Below are positions 41,046 to 50,625 of a DNA stretch of 52,856 bases, in pieces; position 1 is the stretch's first letter, and the number at the start of each line of letters is the position of its first letter. Origin of the DNA: Allobosea sp. Leaf344 (GTDB lineage: Bacteria > Pseudomonadota > Alphaproteobacteria > Rhizobiales > Beijerinckiaceae). The stretch is from positions 92,923 through 145,778 of the forward strand of contig NZ_LMRT01000013.1 of the NCBI RefSeq assembly GCF_001426225.1. The letters are read 5' to 3'. Under the pieces are notes generated by a model. It ran no database searches. It saw nothing but the letters and a program-made list of their open reading frames with translations, and was not told the DNA's origin. Made by a program: the position numbers and the translations under genes.

Positions 41046-44000
41046 ATGAGCCATTTTCTCGACCGTCTGACCTTCTTCAACAAGGTCTCCGAGCCCTTCT
41101 CCAACGGTCATGGCGTCATGACCAGCGAGGACAGGCGCTGGGAGGACGGCTACCGCAAGCGCTGGCAGCACGACAAGATCGTCCGCTCGACCCATGGCGC
41201 CAATTGCACCGGCTCCTGCTCGTGGAAGATCTACGTCAAGGGCGGCATCGTCACCTGGGAAACCCAGCAGACGGACTATCCCCGCACCCGGCCGGATCTG
41301 CCGAACCACGAGCCGCGCGGCTGTTCGCGCGGCGCCTCCTACAGCTGGTACCTCTATTCCGGCAACCGCGTAAAATACCCGCTGATCCGGGCGAGGCTGC
41401 TCAGGCTGTGGCGCGAGGCACGCAGGACGATGTCGCCGGTCGCGGCCTGGGCCAGCATCGTGGAGGATCCGGCCAAGCGCGCGAGCTACACCAGGAAGCG
41501 CGGGCATGGCGGCTTCGTGCGGGCGGGCTGGGACGAGGTCAGCGAGATCATCGCCACCGCCAACGCCTATACCGCGAAGACCTATGGCCCCGACCGCGTC
41601 TTCGGTTTCTCGCCGATCCCGGCGATGTCGATGGTCTCCTATGCCGCGGGCTCGCGCTATCTCTCGCTGATGGGCGGCGTCTGCATGTCGTTCTACGACT
41701 GGTATTGCGACCTGCCGCCAGCCTCGCCGCAGACCTGGGGCGAGCAGACGGACGTGCCGGAATCGGCCGATTGGTACAATGCCGGCTTCATCATCCTGTG
41801 GGGCTCGAACGTGCCCCAGACCCGGACGCCCGACGCGCATTTCTACACCGAGGCCCGCTACAAGGGCATGAAGAGCGCGGTGATCTGCCCGGATTATTCG
41901 GAAGCCTCGAAATTCGGCGACATCTGGCTGAGCGTGAAGCAGGGCACGGATTCCGCGCTGGCGATGGCGATGGGCCACGTCATCCTGAAAGAATACCATG
42001 TCGACCGGCAGGTGCCGTATTTCCGCGACTATATCCGCCAGTACAGCGACATGCCGATGCTGGTCCGGCTCGTCGCGCAGGGCGACACGCTGGTGCCCGA
42101 GCGCTTCCTGCGCGCCTCGGATTTCGACGCCTCGCTGGGCGAGACCAATAATCCGGAGTGGAAGACCGTCGCCTATGACGAGGCATCGGGCGCGATCGTC
42201 GCGCCGGGCGGGACGATCGGCTTCCGCTGGGGCGAGAGCGGCAAATGGAACCTCGAGGAAAAGGATGCCTCGGGCGCGCCGACGAGGCTGAGGCTGTCGC
42301 TGACCGAGATCGCCGAGGAGCGGGCGGAGGTCGCCTTCCCCTATTTCGGCAATATCGCCCATGAGCATTTCGCCTCGACGGGCCATGGCAGCGTCCTCAA
42401 GCGCCGCCTGCCGGTGAAGCGGCTCGCGCTGCCGGCGGGCGAGACGCTGGTCGCCACGGTGCATGATCTGCTGCTCGCCAATTACGGCGTCGATTGCGGC
42501 CATGGCGGCGAGAACGTCGCCGGCTCGCTGGACGACGATACGCCCTACACCCCGGCCTGGGCCGAGGCGATCACCGGCGTCTCGCGCGACAAGATCATCC
42601 AGGTGGCGCGGGAATTCGCGACCAATGCCGAGAAGACCCGGGGCCGGTCGATGATCATCATCGGCGCGGCGATGAACCATTGGTACCACGCCGACATGAA
42701 CTATCGCGGCGTCATCAACATGCTGGTGATGTGCGGTTGCGTCGGCCAGTCGGGCGGTGGCTGGGCGCATTATGTCGGGCAGGAAAAGCTCAGGCCGCAG
42801 GCCGGCTGGGCGCCGCTCGCCTTCGCGCTCGACTGGGGCCGGCCGCCCCGCCAGCAGAATTCGACCTCGGCCTTCTACGCCCATACCGACCAGTGGCGCT
42901 ACGAGACGGTGCGCGTCGCCGATCTGGTCTCGCCGACCGCTCCCGCCGGTCCGTGGGACGGGGCGCTGATCGACTACAACATCAGGGCCGAGCGCATGGG
43001 CTGGCTGCCCTCGGCGCCGCAGCTCCAGACCAATCCGCTGCAGGTCGCGAAGGACGCCGCCGCCGCCGGGATGGAGGCCAAGGACTATGTCGCCAAGGCG
43101 CTGAAGGAGGGCTCGCTGAAGCTCTCCTGCGAGGATCCAGACAACCCCGCGAATTGGCCGCGCAACCTGTTCGTCTGGCGCTCGAACCTGTTGGGCTCCT
43201 CCGGCAAGGGCCATGAATACTTCCTCAAGCATCTGCTCGGCACCAGCCATGGCGTGCTGGGCAAGGATCTCGGCCCGGAGGGCCGGGCCCGCGCGACGGA
43301 GGCCGTCTGGCACGAGACAGCGCCGGAGGGGAAACTCGACCTGCTGGTGACGCTGGATTTCCGGATGTCGACCACCTGCGTCTATTCCGACATCGTGTTG
43401 CCGACGGCCACCTGGTACGAGAAGAACGACCTCAACACCTCCGACATGCACCCCTTCATCCATCCGCTGACCGGCGCGGTGGATCCCGCCTGGGAGGCGC
43501 GTTCGGACTGGGAGATCTACAAGGGGCTGGCCAAGGCCTTCTCGAAGGTCGCGCCCGAGGTGCTCGGCGTCGAGCACGACGTCGTGCTCAACCCGATCAA
43601 GCACGACAGCGCCAACGAGATCGCCCAGCCCTTCGAGCCGAAGGATTGGAAGACGGGCGAATGCGAGCCGATCCCGGGCAAGACCATGCCGGTGGTCGCC
43701 GTGGTCGAGCGCGACTACCCCAATCTCTACGCCCGCTTCACCGCGCTCGGCCCGCTGATGGACACGATCGGCAACGGCATCAAGGGCATGGCCTGGAAGA
43801 CCGGGCACGAGGTCGAGCATCTCAAGGCGCTGAACGGCGTGCATCTGGAGGGGGCCAATAAGGGCCTCGCCAGGATCGTCACCGACATCGACGCCGCCGA
43901 GATGATCCTGATGCTGGCACCGGAAACCAATGGCGAGGTCGCGGTCAAGGCCTGGGCTGCGCTGGGCAAGGCGACAGGGCGCGAGCACACCCATCTGGCG

Positions 44001-44798
44001 CTGCCCAAGGAGGACGAGAAGATCCGCTTCCGCGATGTCGTGGCGCAGCCGCGCAAAATCATCTCGGCGCCGACCTGGTCGGGGCTGGAGAGCGAGAAGG
44101 TCTGCTACAACGCCGGCTACACCAACGTCCACGAGCTGATCCCGTGGCGGACGCTGACCGGGCGCCAGCAGCTCTACCAGGACCATCTCTGGATGCGGGC
44201 CTTCGGCGCGGGGCTGTGCGTCTACCGGCCGCCGCTCGATCTGCGCACCATCGCGCCGGTGATCGACCTGAAGCCGAACGGCGAGACGCAGATCGTCCTC
44301 AACTTCATCACTCCGCACCAGAAATGGGGCATCCACTCCACCTATACCGACAATTTGATGATGCTGACGCTGTCACGCGGCGGGCCGATCGTCTGGCTGA
44401 GCGAGACCGACGCCAGGCGGGCCGGCATCGTCGACAATGATTGGGTCGAGGCTTTCAACAGCAATGGCGCTCTGGTCGCCCGCGCCGTGGTCTCGCAGCG
44501 CATGAAGGACGGCACGCTCTTCATGTACCACGCGCAGGAGAAGATCGTGAACATGCCGGGCTCGGAGATGACCGGCCAGCGCGGCGGGATCCATAATTCG
44601 GTGACCCGCATCGTCATCAACCCGACCCACATGATCGGCGGCTACGCGCAGCTCGCCTATGACTTCAACTATTACGGCACGATCGGCACCAACCGCGACG
44701 AGTTCGTGGTCATCCGCAAGCTGAAGACCGTGGATTGGCTCGAACGCCCCCATGCCGACGCTGCGCCCGCCATCGTCCCCGCCCAAGCCGCAGAGTGA
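41046..44798 (+). CDS. narG: Respiratory nitrate reductase alpha subunit
   Basis: The 1250-residue molybdenum subunit faces the cytoplasm and reduces nitrate. FS0 ligands are H50, C54, C58 and C93, matching H49/C53/C57/C92 of E. coli NarG. The Mo ligand is Asp218 in FYDWYCDLP. The long, membrane-bound Nar type (not periplasmic Nap) is clear from length and from narH/J/I downstream. No Tat signal is present, as is usual for bacterial NarG. The terminal NNPTHM-like region is replaced by VINPTHMIGGY. Strong codon and frame continuity, no disruption. Confidence 0.98.
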   Translation: MSHFLDRLTFFNKVSEPFSNGHGVMTSEDRRWEDGYRKRWQHDKIVRSTHGANCTGSCSWKIYVKGGIVTWETQQTDYPRTRPDLPNHEPRGCSRGASYSWYLYSGNRVKYPLIRARLLRLWREARRTMSPVAAWASIVEDPAKRASYTRKRGHGGFVRAGWDEVSEIIATANAYTAKTYGPDRVFGFSPIPAMSMVSYAAGSRYLSLMGGVCMSFYDWYCDLPPASPQTWGEQTDVPESADWYNAGFIILWGSNVPQTRTPDAHFYTEARYKGMKSAVICPDYSEASKFGDIWLSVKQGTDSALAMAMGHVILKEYHVDRQVPYFRDYIRQYSDMPMLVRLVAQGDTLVPERFLRASDFDASLGETNNPEWKTVAYDEASGAIVAPGGTIGFRWGESGKWNLEEKDASGAPTRLRLSLTEIAEERAEVAFPYFGNIAHEHFASTGHGSVLKRRLPVKRLALPAGETLVATVHDLLLANYGVDCGHGGENVAGSLDDDTPYTPAWAEAITGVSRDKIIQVAREFATNAEKTRGRSMIIIGAAMNHWYHADMNYRGVINMLVMCGCVGQSGGGWAHYVGQEKLRPQAGWAPLAFALDWGRPPRQQNSTSAFYAHTDQWRYETVRVADLVSPTAPAGPWDGALIDYNIRAERMGWLPSAPQLQTNPLQVAKDAAAAGMEAKDYVAKALKEGSLKLSCEDPDNPANWPRNLFVWRSNLLGSSGKGHEYFLKHLLGTSHGVLGKDLGPEGRARATEAVWHETAPEGKLDLLVTLDFRMSTTCVYSDIVLPTATWYEKNDLNTSDMHPFIHPLTGAVDPAWEARSDWEIYKGLAKAFSKVAPEVLGVEHDVVLNPIKHDSANEIAQPFEPKDWKTGECEPIPGKTMPVVAVVERDYPNLYARFTALGPLMDTIGNGIKGMAWKTGHEVEHLKALNGVHLEGANKGLARIVTDIDAAEMILMLAPETNGEVAVKAWAALGKATGREHTHLALPKEDEKIRFRDVVAQPRKIISAPTWSGLESEKVCYNAGYTNVHELIPWRTLTGRQQLYQDHLWMRAFGAGLCVYRPPLDLRTIAPVIDLKPNGETQIVLNFITPHQKWGIHSTYTDNLMMLTLSRGGPIVWLSETDARRAGIVDNDWVEAFNSNGALVARAVVSQRMKDGTLFMYHAQEKIVNMPGSEMTGQRGGIHNSVTRIVINPTHMIGGYAQLAYDFNYYGTIGTNRDEFVVIRKLKTVDWLERPHADAAPAIVPAQAAE

Positions 44799-44812
44799 AA
44801 AGGATCCCCTCG

Positions 44813-46339
44813 ATGAAAATCCGCGCTCAGATCGGCATGGTGCTGAATCTCGACAAATGCATCGGCTGCCACACCTGCTCGGTGACCTGCAAGAACGTGT
44901 GGACCAACCGCGAAGGCATGGAATACGCCTGGTTCAACAATGTCGAGACGAAGCCCGGCATCGGCTATCCCAAGGATTGGGAAAACCAGGACAAGTGGAA
45001 AGGCGGCTGGCGCCGCAAGAAAAACGGCAAGATCGAGCCGAAGATCGGCGGGAAATGGCGGATCCTGGCGAATATCTTCGCCAATCCCGACCTTCCGGAG
45101 ATCGACGACTATTACGAGCCCTTCACCTTCGATTACGAGCATCTCCAGAAGGCGCCCGAGCTGGAGGCCTTCCCGACCGCGCGCCCGCGCTCGCTGATCA
45201 CCGGCGAGCGGATGGAAAAGATCGAATGGGGGCCGAACTGGGAGGAGATCCTCGGCGGGGAATTCGCCAAGCGCTCCAAGGACGTCAATTTCGAGGGCGT
45301 CCAGAAGGAGATGTACGGCCAGTTCGAAAACACCTTCATGATGTATCTGCCGCGGCTGTGCGAGCATTGCCTGAACCCGACCTGCGCCGCCGCCTGCCCC
45401 TCGGGCGCGATCTACAAGCGCGAGGAGGACGGCATCGTCCTGATCGACCAGGACAAATGTCGCGGCTGGCGGATGTGCGTCTCCGGCTGCCCCTACAAGA
45501 AGATCTACTTCAACTGGTCCTCGGGCAAATCCGAGAAATGCATCTTCTGCTATCCGCGCATCGAGGCCGGCCAGCCGACCGTCTGCTCGGAAACCTGCGT
45601 CGGCCGCATCCGCTATCTCGGCGTGATGCTCTATGACGCCGACCGCATCGAGGAGGCGGCCTCGACAGCCTCGGAGCAGGACCTCTACGAGGCGCAGCTC
45701 AAGGTCTTCCTCGATCCCAACGACCCGGCCGTGATCGCCCAGGCGCGGGCCGACGGCATCTCGGAATCCTGGCTCGAGGCGGCACGCCAGTCGCCGATCT
45801 GGAAGATGGCCATGGAGTGGAAGGTCGCCTTCCCGCTCCACCCGGAATACCGCACCCTGCCGATGGTCTGGTACGTGCCGCCGCTCTCGCCGATCACGGC
45901 CGCGGCCGAGGCCGGCAAGATGAGCACCGACGGCGGCATGCCGGATGTGAAGTCGCTGCGCATCCCGCTGAAATACCTCGCCAATCTGTTGACGGCCGGG
46001 GATGAGGCGCCGGTCGCGGCCGGCCTCGAGCGGATGCTGGCGATGCGCGCCTATATGCGCGCCAAGACCGTGGACGGCGTGCTGGACGAGGCCGTCGCGC
46101 GGCGCGTCGGCCTGACCGGGGTGCAGATCGAGCAGATGTACCACGTCATGGCGATCGCCAATTACGAGGACCGCTTCGTGATCCCGACCAGCCATCGCGA
46201 GGTGACGCAGGACGCCTATGAGCTGCGTGGCCAATGCGGCTTCTCCTTCGGCGATGGCTGCCTGCCGAGCGACGACAAGGTCAATCTCTTCGGCGGCATC
46301 AAGCTGAAGAACGACAAGCCGAAGATGGGAGCGCTCTGA
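44813..46339 (+). CDS. narH: Respiratory nitrate reductase beta subunit
   Basis: The 508-residue electron-transfer subunit carries four iron-sulfur clusters. Cysteine groups are DKCIGCHTCSVTCKNVW, CEHCLNPTCAAACPSGAI, KCRGWRMCVSGCPYKK (with the Trp that makes one cluster [3Fe-4S]) and CIFCYPRIEAGQ/CSETCVGR. The start ATG 44813 (MKIRAQIGM) is preceded by AAAGGATC; a longer upstream frame overlaps narG and lacks similarity. It passes electrons from NarI hemes to NarG. Confidence 0.98.
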   Translation: MKIRAQIGMVLNLDKCIGCHTCSVTCKNVWTNREGMEYAWFNNVETKPGIGYPKDWENQDKWKGGWRRKKNGKIEPKIGGKWRILANIFANPDLPEIDDYYEPFTFDYEHLQKAPELEAFPTARPRSLITGERMEKIEWGPNWEEILGGEFAKRSKDVNFEGVQKEMYGQFENTFMMYLPRLCEHCLNPTCAAACPSGAIYKREEDGIVLIDQDKCRGWRMCVSGCPYKKIYFNWSSGKSEKCIFCYPRIEAGQPTVCSETCVGRIRYLGVMLYDADRIEEAASTASEQDLYEAQLKVFLDPNDPAVIAQARADGISESWLEAARQSPIWKMAMEWKVAFPLHPEYRTLPMVWYVPPLSPITAAAEAGKMSTDGGMPDVKSLRIPLKYLANLLTAGDEAPVAAGLERMLAMRAYMRAKTVDGVLDEAVARRVGLTGVQIEQMYHVMAIANYEDRFVIPTSHREVTQDAYELRGQCGFSFGDGCLPSDDKVNLFGGIKLKNDKPKMGAL

Positions 46340-46340
46340 G

Positions 46341-47102
46341 ATGAAGACGCTGAAGGTTCTGTCCGCGCTGCTGTCCTATCCGACGGAGGAGCTCGTGGCC
46401 GCCGGCGAGGCGATGCGCGCGGTGCTGGCGCGCGAGGCGGTGCTGCCCGCCGCCGAGCTGAGGGCGCTGTCGCAGCTGATCGCCGAGCTCGCCGCGGGCG
46501 ACCTCATGGAGCTGCAGGAGCGCTACATCCTGCTGTTCGACCGGACGCGGGCCTTGTCCCTGCATCTGTTCGAGCACGTCCATGGCGAGAGCCGCGATCG
46601 CGGCCAGGCGATGGTCGACCTGATCAAGCTCTATGAGGATGGCGGCTACAGCCCGACGGTGACGGAGCTGCCGGATTTCCTGCCGCTATTCCTGGAATAT
46701 GCCGGCACGCGCGGTCCCGCCGATGCGATCGAGCTCCTCGGCCAGCCGGCCCATGTCTTCGCGGCGCTGCGCGAGCGGCTGCGCAAGCGCAGCTCGCCCT
46801 ATGAGGCGGTGTTCGGCGCCCTGCTCACCCTCGGCAAGGCGACGCCCGACATGGCGATGATCGACCGCCTGCTGGCGGAGCCCGATCCGGAGCCGGACGA
46901 TCTCGAGGCGCTGGACGCCGCCTGGGCCGAGGAGGAGGTGCTGTTCGGCCCCGGCGCGGCCGCCGAGGACTGCGGGAAAGACACGCTCGCCGCCAGGCTC
47001 CGCCAGGCGCGGCGGCCGGCGCCGGGCCTGGAACCCGTGCCGGGCGCGGCGCCCCGGATGACCATCACCCATTCCGGCCTTTCGACCCGCACGGGAGCCT
47101 GA
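46341..47102 (+). CDS. narJ: Nitrate reductase delta chaperone
   Basis: The 253-residue chaperone belongs to the TorD/DmsD/NarJ superfamily and assists Mo-cofactor insertion and membrane docking of NarGH. LKVLSALLSYPTEELV at the N-terminus, LQERYILLFDRTRALSLHLFEHVHGESRDRGQAMVDL in the middle, and DFLPLFLEYAG are diagnostic. It is not part of the mature enzyme. It starts one base after the narH stop and is in the standard nar order. Confidence 0.95.
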   Translation: MKTLKVLSALLSYPTEELVAAGEAMRAVLAREAVLPAAELRALSQLIAELAAGDLMELQERYILLFDRTRALSLHLFEHVHGESRDRGQAMVDLIKLYEDGGYSPTVTELPDFLPLFLEYAGTRGPADAIELLGQPAHVFAALRERLRKRSSPYEAVFGALLTLGKATPDMAMIDRLLAEPDPEPDDLEALDAAWAEEEVLFGPGAAAEDCGKDTLAARLRQARRPAPGLEPVPGAAPRMTITHSGLSTRTGA

Positions 47103-47107
47103 AGACC

Positions 47108-47836
47108 ATGCGCGACACGATCTTCCACATCCTCTTCGTCTGGTACCCCTATGTCTGCCTCACGGCCTTCTTGCTGGGCAGCCTGATCCGTTATGATCGC
47201 GAGCAATACAGCTGGAAAGCCGGCTCCAGCCAGATGCTGCGCAAGCGCCAGCTGTTCTGGGGCTCCAACCTCTTCCATCTCGGCATCCTGTTCCTGCTGG
47301 TCGGGCACGGCGTCGGCCTGCTGACGCCGAGCTCGGTCTATACGCTGCTGCTCACCGTGCCGCAGAAGCAGATGGTCGCGATCGTCGCCGGCGGCATCGC
47401 CGGCCTCGTCTGCTTCGTCGGGCTCAGCCTGCTGCTGCACCGGCGCCTGTTCGACGCCCGCATCCGCCAAACCTCGACCGTGATGGATCTGGCCGTGCTC
47501 TCGATCCTGTGGGTTCAGCTGAGCATCGGGCTGATCACGCTGCCCTATTCCTTCGGCCATTCGGACGGCGCCGCGATGCTGGTGCTCTCGCATTGGGCGC
47601 AAGGCATCCTGACGCTGCAGCCGGTCGACGCCAAGACGCTGCAGGGGCTGGACTGGCCCTATCTGATCCATCTCGTGCTGGGGATGACGATCTTCCTGAT
47701 CTTCCCGTTCTCGCGGCTGGTCCATATCTGGTCGGCGCCGGTCTGGTATCTCGGCCGCCGGGGCTATCAGGTGGTGCGCACCCGGCGCACGCTGACGGCG
47801 GCGCCCGCCGCCCGTTCGCAGCAGCCGGCGGAGTAG
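47108..47836 (+). CDS. narI: Respiratory nitrate reductase gamma subunit
   Basis: The 242-residue membrane cytochrome b has about five hydrophobic segments. The heme-ligating histidines are H57, H67, H188 and H206, matching H56, H66, H187 and H205 of E. coli NarI. It oxidises quinol at the periplasmic side and passes electrons to NarH. The C-terminus is Arg-rich and cytoplasmic. It is followed, 4 bases later, by a PpiC-type isomerase gene. Confidence 0.97.
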   Translation: MRDTIFHILFVWYPYVCLTAFLLGSLIRYDREQYSWKAGSSQMLRKRQLFWGSNLFHLGILFLLVGHGVGLLTPSSVYTLLLTVPQKQMVAIVAGGIAGLVCFVGLSLLLHRRLFDARIRQTSTVMDLAVLSILWVQLSIGLITLPYSFGHSDGAAMLVLSHWAQGILTLQPVDAKTLQGLDWPYLIHLVLGMTIFLIFPFSRLVHIWSAPVWYLGRRGYQVVRTRRTLTAAPAARSQQPAE

Positions 47837-47840
47837 GCGC

Positions 47841-48689
47841 ATGAGCAGCCCGGCCCCCTCCGCCTGCGCGGTCAAACCCGCCGTCACCGCCAGGCCCAAG
47901 ACCGTCAGCGTCGGCGGCGTCGTCATCCCCCGCGCGGCGATCGCGCGGGAAACCCAGCACCATCCCGCTTCCAAACCCATCGAGGCCTGGCAGGCCGCGG
48001 CGAGGGCGCTCGCGATCCGCGAGCTGCTGCTGCAGGAAGCGCGGCGCCTGGCGCTCGTTCCCGAACCGGCCACGGATGACGAGGGCCGCCGCGAAACGGA
48101 GGAGGAGGCCCTGATCCGCCAGCTGGTGGCGCAGGAGGTGCGCACGCCCAGCGCCGACGAGGCCAGCTGCCGGCGCTATTTCGATGCCAACCGGACGCGC
48201 TTCCAATCCCCGGGGATCATCGAGGCGCGGCACATCCTGCTCGCCGCCGCTCCGGGAGACGCCTCGGCACGGCGCGAGGCCGCCGCTCGCGCCGCTCTGC
48301 TGATCCTGCAGATCCGGGAGGAGCCGCATCGTTTCGCGGAGCTCGCGGCCGCCGCCTCCTCCTGCCCCTCGGGCCGGACCGGCGGGCATCTCGGCCAGAT
48401 CGGACCCGGCCAGACCGTGCCGGAATTCGAGGCGGCGCTGGAGCGCCTGCCGCTGGGCCGCGTCGGCGAGGAGCCGGTCGAGACCCGCTACGGCTTCCAC
48501 ATCGTCTGGATCGAGCGCCGCATCGCCGGGCAGCCTCTGCCTTTCGAGGCGGTGCGGGCCCGCATCGCCGCCTGGCTCGACGAGAGGGTCCGCCGCATGG
48601 CGATCCAGCAATATATCGCGATCCTGGCCGGCCGGGCCGAGATCATCGGCGTCGCCATCGCCGCCAGCGCCTCTCCGCTCGTTCAATAG
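47841..48689 (+). CDS. PpiC-type (NifM-like) peptidyl-prolyl isomerase
   Basis: The 282-residue protein has a parvulin domain: EARHILLAAAPGD, SGRTGGHLGQIGPGQTVPEFE and TRYGFHIVWIERRI. An N-terminal helical segment (VGGVVIPRAAIARETQHHPA) resembles NifM. There is no signal peptide, so it is probably cytoplasmic. PpiC genes following narGHJI are known in proteobacteria and are thought to help fold the nitrate reductase. The gap to narI is only 4 bases. Confidence 0.92.
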   Translation: MSSPAPSACAVKPAVTARPKTVSVGGVVIPRAAIARETQHHPASKPIEAWQAAARALAIRELLLQEARRLALVPEPATDDEGRRETEEEALIRQLVAQEVRTPSADEASCRRYFDANRTRFQSPGIIEARHILLAAAPGDASARREAAARAALLILQIREEPHRFAELAAAASSCPSGRTGGHLGQIGPGQTVPEFEAALERLPLGRVGEEPVETRYGFHIVWIERRIAGQPLPFEAVRARIAAWLDERVRRMAIQQYIAILAGRAEIIGVAIAASASPLVQ

Positions 48690-48698
48690 GAGGTTTCC

Positions 48699-49040
48699 AT
48701 GCAGCTCGGTGCCCTGCTGAACCAGCTGTCGGATGAGGGCGACGCCGCCGCGGCGCTGGAGGCGCTCGGCGACGTCATCCTGCTGGCCGAGATCCAGGCG
48801 ATGGGCGAGCGGCATGAGGAGACGCCCGGCGAATATGTCGCCAATGCCTCGCGCCGCTTCGCCGCGCGCGCCGATGACGAGGACTGGCTGGCGCTGATGA
48901 CCGCGATCGAGCGGGCGGACGACCCGGCCAGGGTCGTGCTCGGCCGGATGCTGCGCTGGGCGCTGGCGCAGGACGCGGCCCCGGTGCCGGTCGCCGGATC
49001 CTGCGGCTGCGGGCCGGGGGGCTGCGATGACCATCGCTGA
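48699..49040 (+). CDS. Small nar-operon protein with a Cys-rich tail
   Basis: I do not recognise this 113-residue protein beyond its setting. It is mostly helical (LEALGDVILLAEIQAMGERHEE) with a C-terminal CGCGPGGCDD tail of three cysteines that could bind metal or a cluster. It has an AGGAGG ribosome-binding site and lies 9 bases after the PpiC gene, so it is co-transcribed with nar. A role in nitrate reductase maturation or metal supply is plausible but unproven. Confidence 0.75.
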   Translation: MQLGALLNQLSDEGDAAAALEALGDVILLAEIQAMGERHEETPGEYVANASRRFAARADDEDWLALMTAIERADDPARVVLGRMLRWALAQDAAPVPVAGSCGCGPGGCDDHR

Positions 49041-49073
49041 GCCCCGGCCGAACGGCTGCGGAGGGGCCGGCTG

Positions 49074-49847
49074 ATGGCGCGCACCCTCGACCATCTCTTC
49101 GACCGCAACGTCGCCTGGGCGCAGTCGAAAACCCGGAGCGACCCGCATTTCTTCAGGCGGATGGCCGAGCAGCAGAGCCCGCGCTATCTCTGGATCGGCT
49201 GCGCGGACAGCCGCGTCACCGCCAATGACGTGCTCGGCCTCGACCCTGGCGAGGTCTTCGTCCATCGCAATATCGCCAATGTCGTCCATACCAGCGACAT
49301 GAACATCCTCTCGGTGATCGAATATGCGATCGACTACCTCGAGGTCGAACACGTCATCATCTGCGGACACTATGGCTGCGGCGGTGTGCAGCGGGCGCTG
49401 GTGACCGAACGCGGTGCGCTGCTGGACCATTGGCTCCAGCCGATCTCGATGCTGCACCGCAAGCACCGCCAGATTTTCGCCGCCCTCCCGGACGAGGCGC
49501 GCCGCCTCGACCGGATGTGCGAGATCAATGTCGAGATGCAGGTCCGCCGCATCGCCCAGACGCCGATCGTCGAGAATGCCTGGGCCCGCGGCCAGGCGCT
49601 GCATCTGCATGGCTGGATCTATGCGATCGAGGACGGGCTGCTGCGCGATCTCGGCCCGCATCTGTCCTCCGTCGCGGAACGGGACGCGCTGCCCTCGATC
49701 GATCACCGCGTCGTCCATCCCGTGGAGGCGATGAGCGCTTTGCGGCGCCAGGCGCTCGACGCCTTCGCGACCCTGCCGGCCGGCGAGCTGCACGGCAATA
49801 CGTGCTGCCGCCCCGGCGCCGTGGCTGTTCCGGCATTGGAGCCCTGA
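49074..49847 (+). CDS. can: Beta-class carbonic anhydrase
   Basis: The 257-residue enzyme has zinc ligands C43, D45, H99 and C102, in WIGCADSRV and IICGHYGCGG, at almost the same positions as E. coli Can (C42/D44/H98/C101). The Asp as ligand marks the type II beta-CA that is regulated by bicarbonate and pH. It hydrates CO2 in the cytoplasm. It follows the 113-aa gene by 33 bases and precedes DUF2478 by 2 bases, placing it inside the nar transcription unit, an unusual position. Confidence 0.93.
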   Translation: MARTLDHLFDRNVAWAQSKTRSDPHFFRRMAEQQSPRYLWIGCADSRVTANDVLGLDPGEVFVHRNIANVVHTSDMNILSVIEYAIDYLEVEHVIICGHYGCGGVQRALVTERGALLDHWLQPISMLHRKHRQIFAALPDEARRLDRMCEINVEMQVRRIAQTPIVENAWARGQALHLHGWIYAIEDGLLRDLGPHLSSVAERDALPSIDHRVVHPVEAMSALRRQALDAFATLPAGELHGNTCCRPGAVAVPALEP

Positions 49848-49849
49848 CG

Positions 49850-50431
49850 ATGCGAGACGATATCCCCATCACAGCCCTCGTCTATACCGACAGCGAGGCC
49901 GCCGATCAGGCGTTGCGGGCCGTCGCCCTGACATTGCTGGAGCGCGGCTGCCGGCTCGCCGGGCTGGTGCAGCACAACACGCCCCGCCCGGGCCGGTCTC
50001 GCTGCGACATGATGCTGGAGGAGCTGTCGAGCGGCGCCCGGCTCGGCATCTCGCAGGATCGCGGCCCGCTGGCGCGGGGCTGCGCGCTCGATGTGGGGCA
50101 GCTGCTGCAGGCGATGCAGATCGTGCGCGCCGGCCTCGGGCAGCGGCCCGACCTCGTCATCCTCAACAAATTCGGCAAGACCGAAGCGGAGGGCGCAGGC
50201 TTCCGCCCGCTGATCGGCGAGGCGCTGGAGGCGGGCCTGCCTTTGCTCATCGCCGTGCCCTGGCGCAATATCGAGAGCTGGCGCCTGTTCGCCGGGCCGC
50301 TGGCGCGGGAGCTGGAGCTCGAGGCACTGCCCCGCGATGGCGAGGGCCTGTGCGAGAGACTGGGCCTGCACCGGGTCTCCGCCGGGCAGGCGGATTTTCG
50401 GAGCGGGGCCGGCAGCCTGCCGGCGGCCTAG
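49850..50431 (+). CDS. DUF2478 domain protein
   Basis: The 193-residue protein resembles DUF2478, a nucleotide-binding-like family often near molybdate transport or Mo-cofactor genes. Visible patterns are ITALVYTDSEAADQAL, LAGLVQHNTPRPGRSRCDMMLEEL, LVILNKFGKTEAEGAGFRPLI and PLLIAVPWRNIESW, reminiscent of a P-loop-like or NTPase fold without a clear Walker A. Its place at the end of the nar operon, 2 bases after carbonic anhydrase, suggests a molybdenum or cofactor link. The function is unknown. Confidence 0.82.
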   Translation: MRDDIPITALVYTDSEAADQALRAVALTLLERGCRLAGLVQHNTPRPGRSRCDMMLEELSSGARLGISQDRGPLARGCALDVGQLLQAMQIVRAGLGQRPDLVILNKFGKTEAEGAGFRPLIGEALEAGLPLLIAVPWRNIESWRLFAGPLARELELEALPRDGEGLCERLGLHRVSAGQADFRSGAGSLPAA

Positions 50432-50625
50432 CGGCGCTCACGGACACGCGAGGGGTCGTTTTTCACGCGCGAATGCTGACGCCGATCAATGCGCGGCGGC
50501 TTGCACCACCTAGTCTGACCCTTCGAGGCGTCGCAGATCCGGCATCCTCGCCCAGCGGGGAGCGCCGGGACAAAGGCGGGCATGACACCGTCTGCCCGGG
50601 TGTCGCGTGGGTGAGGTCGTGCGTG

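Noticed and set aside
40890..44336. Very long open frame (about 1148 codons) on the minus strand opposite narG
   Set aside because: It is the antisense of narG and of the 3' end of narK. The sequence is low-complexity Arg/Gly/Ala/Asp-rich, has no recognisable motif, and is expected from high third-position GC in narG.
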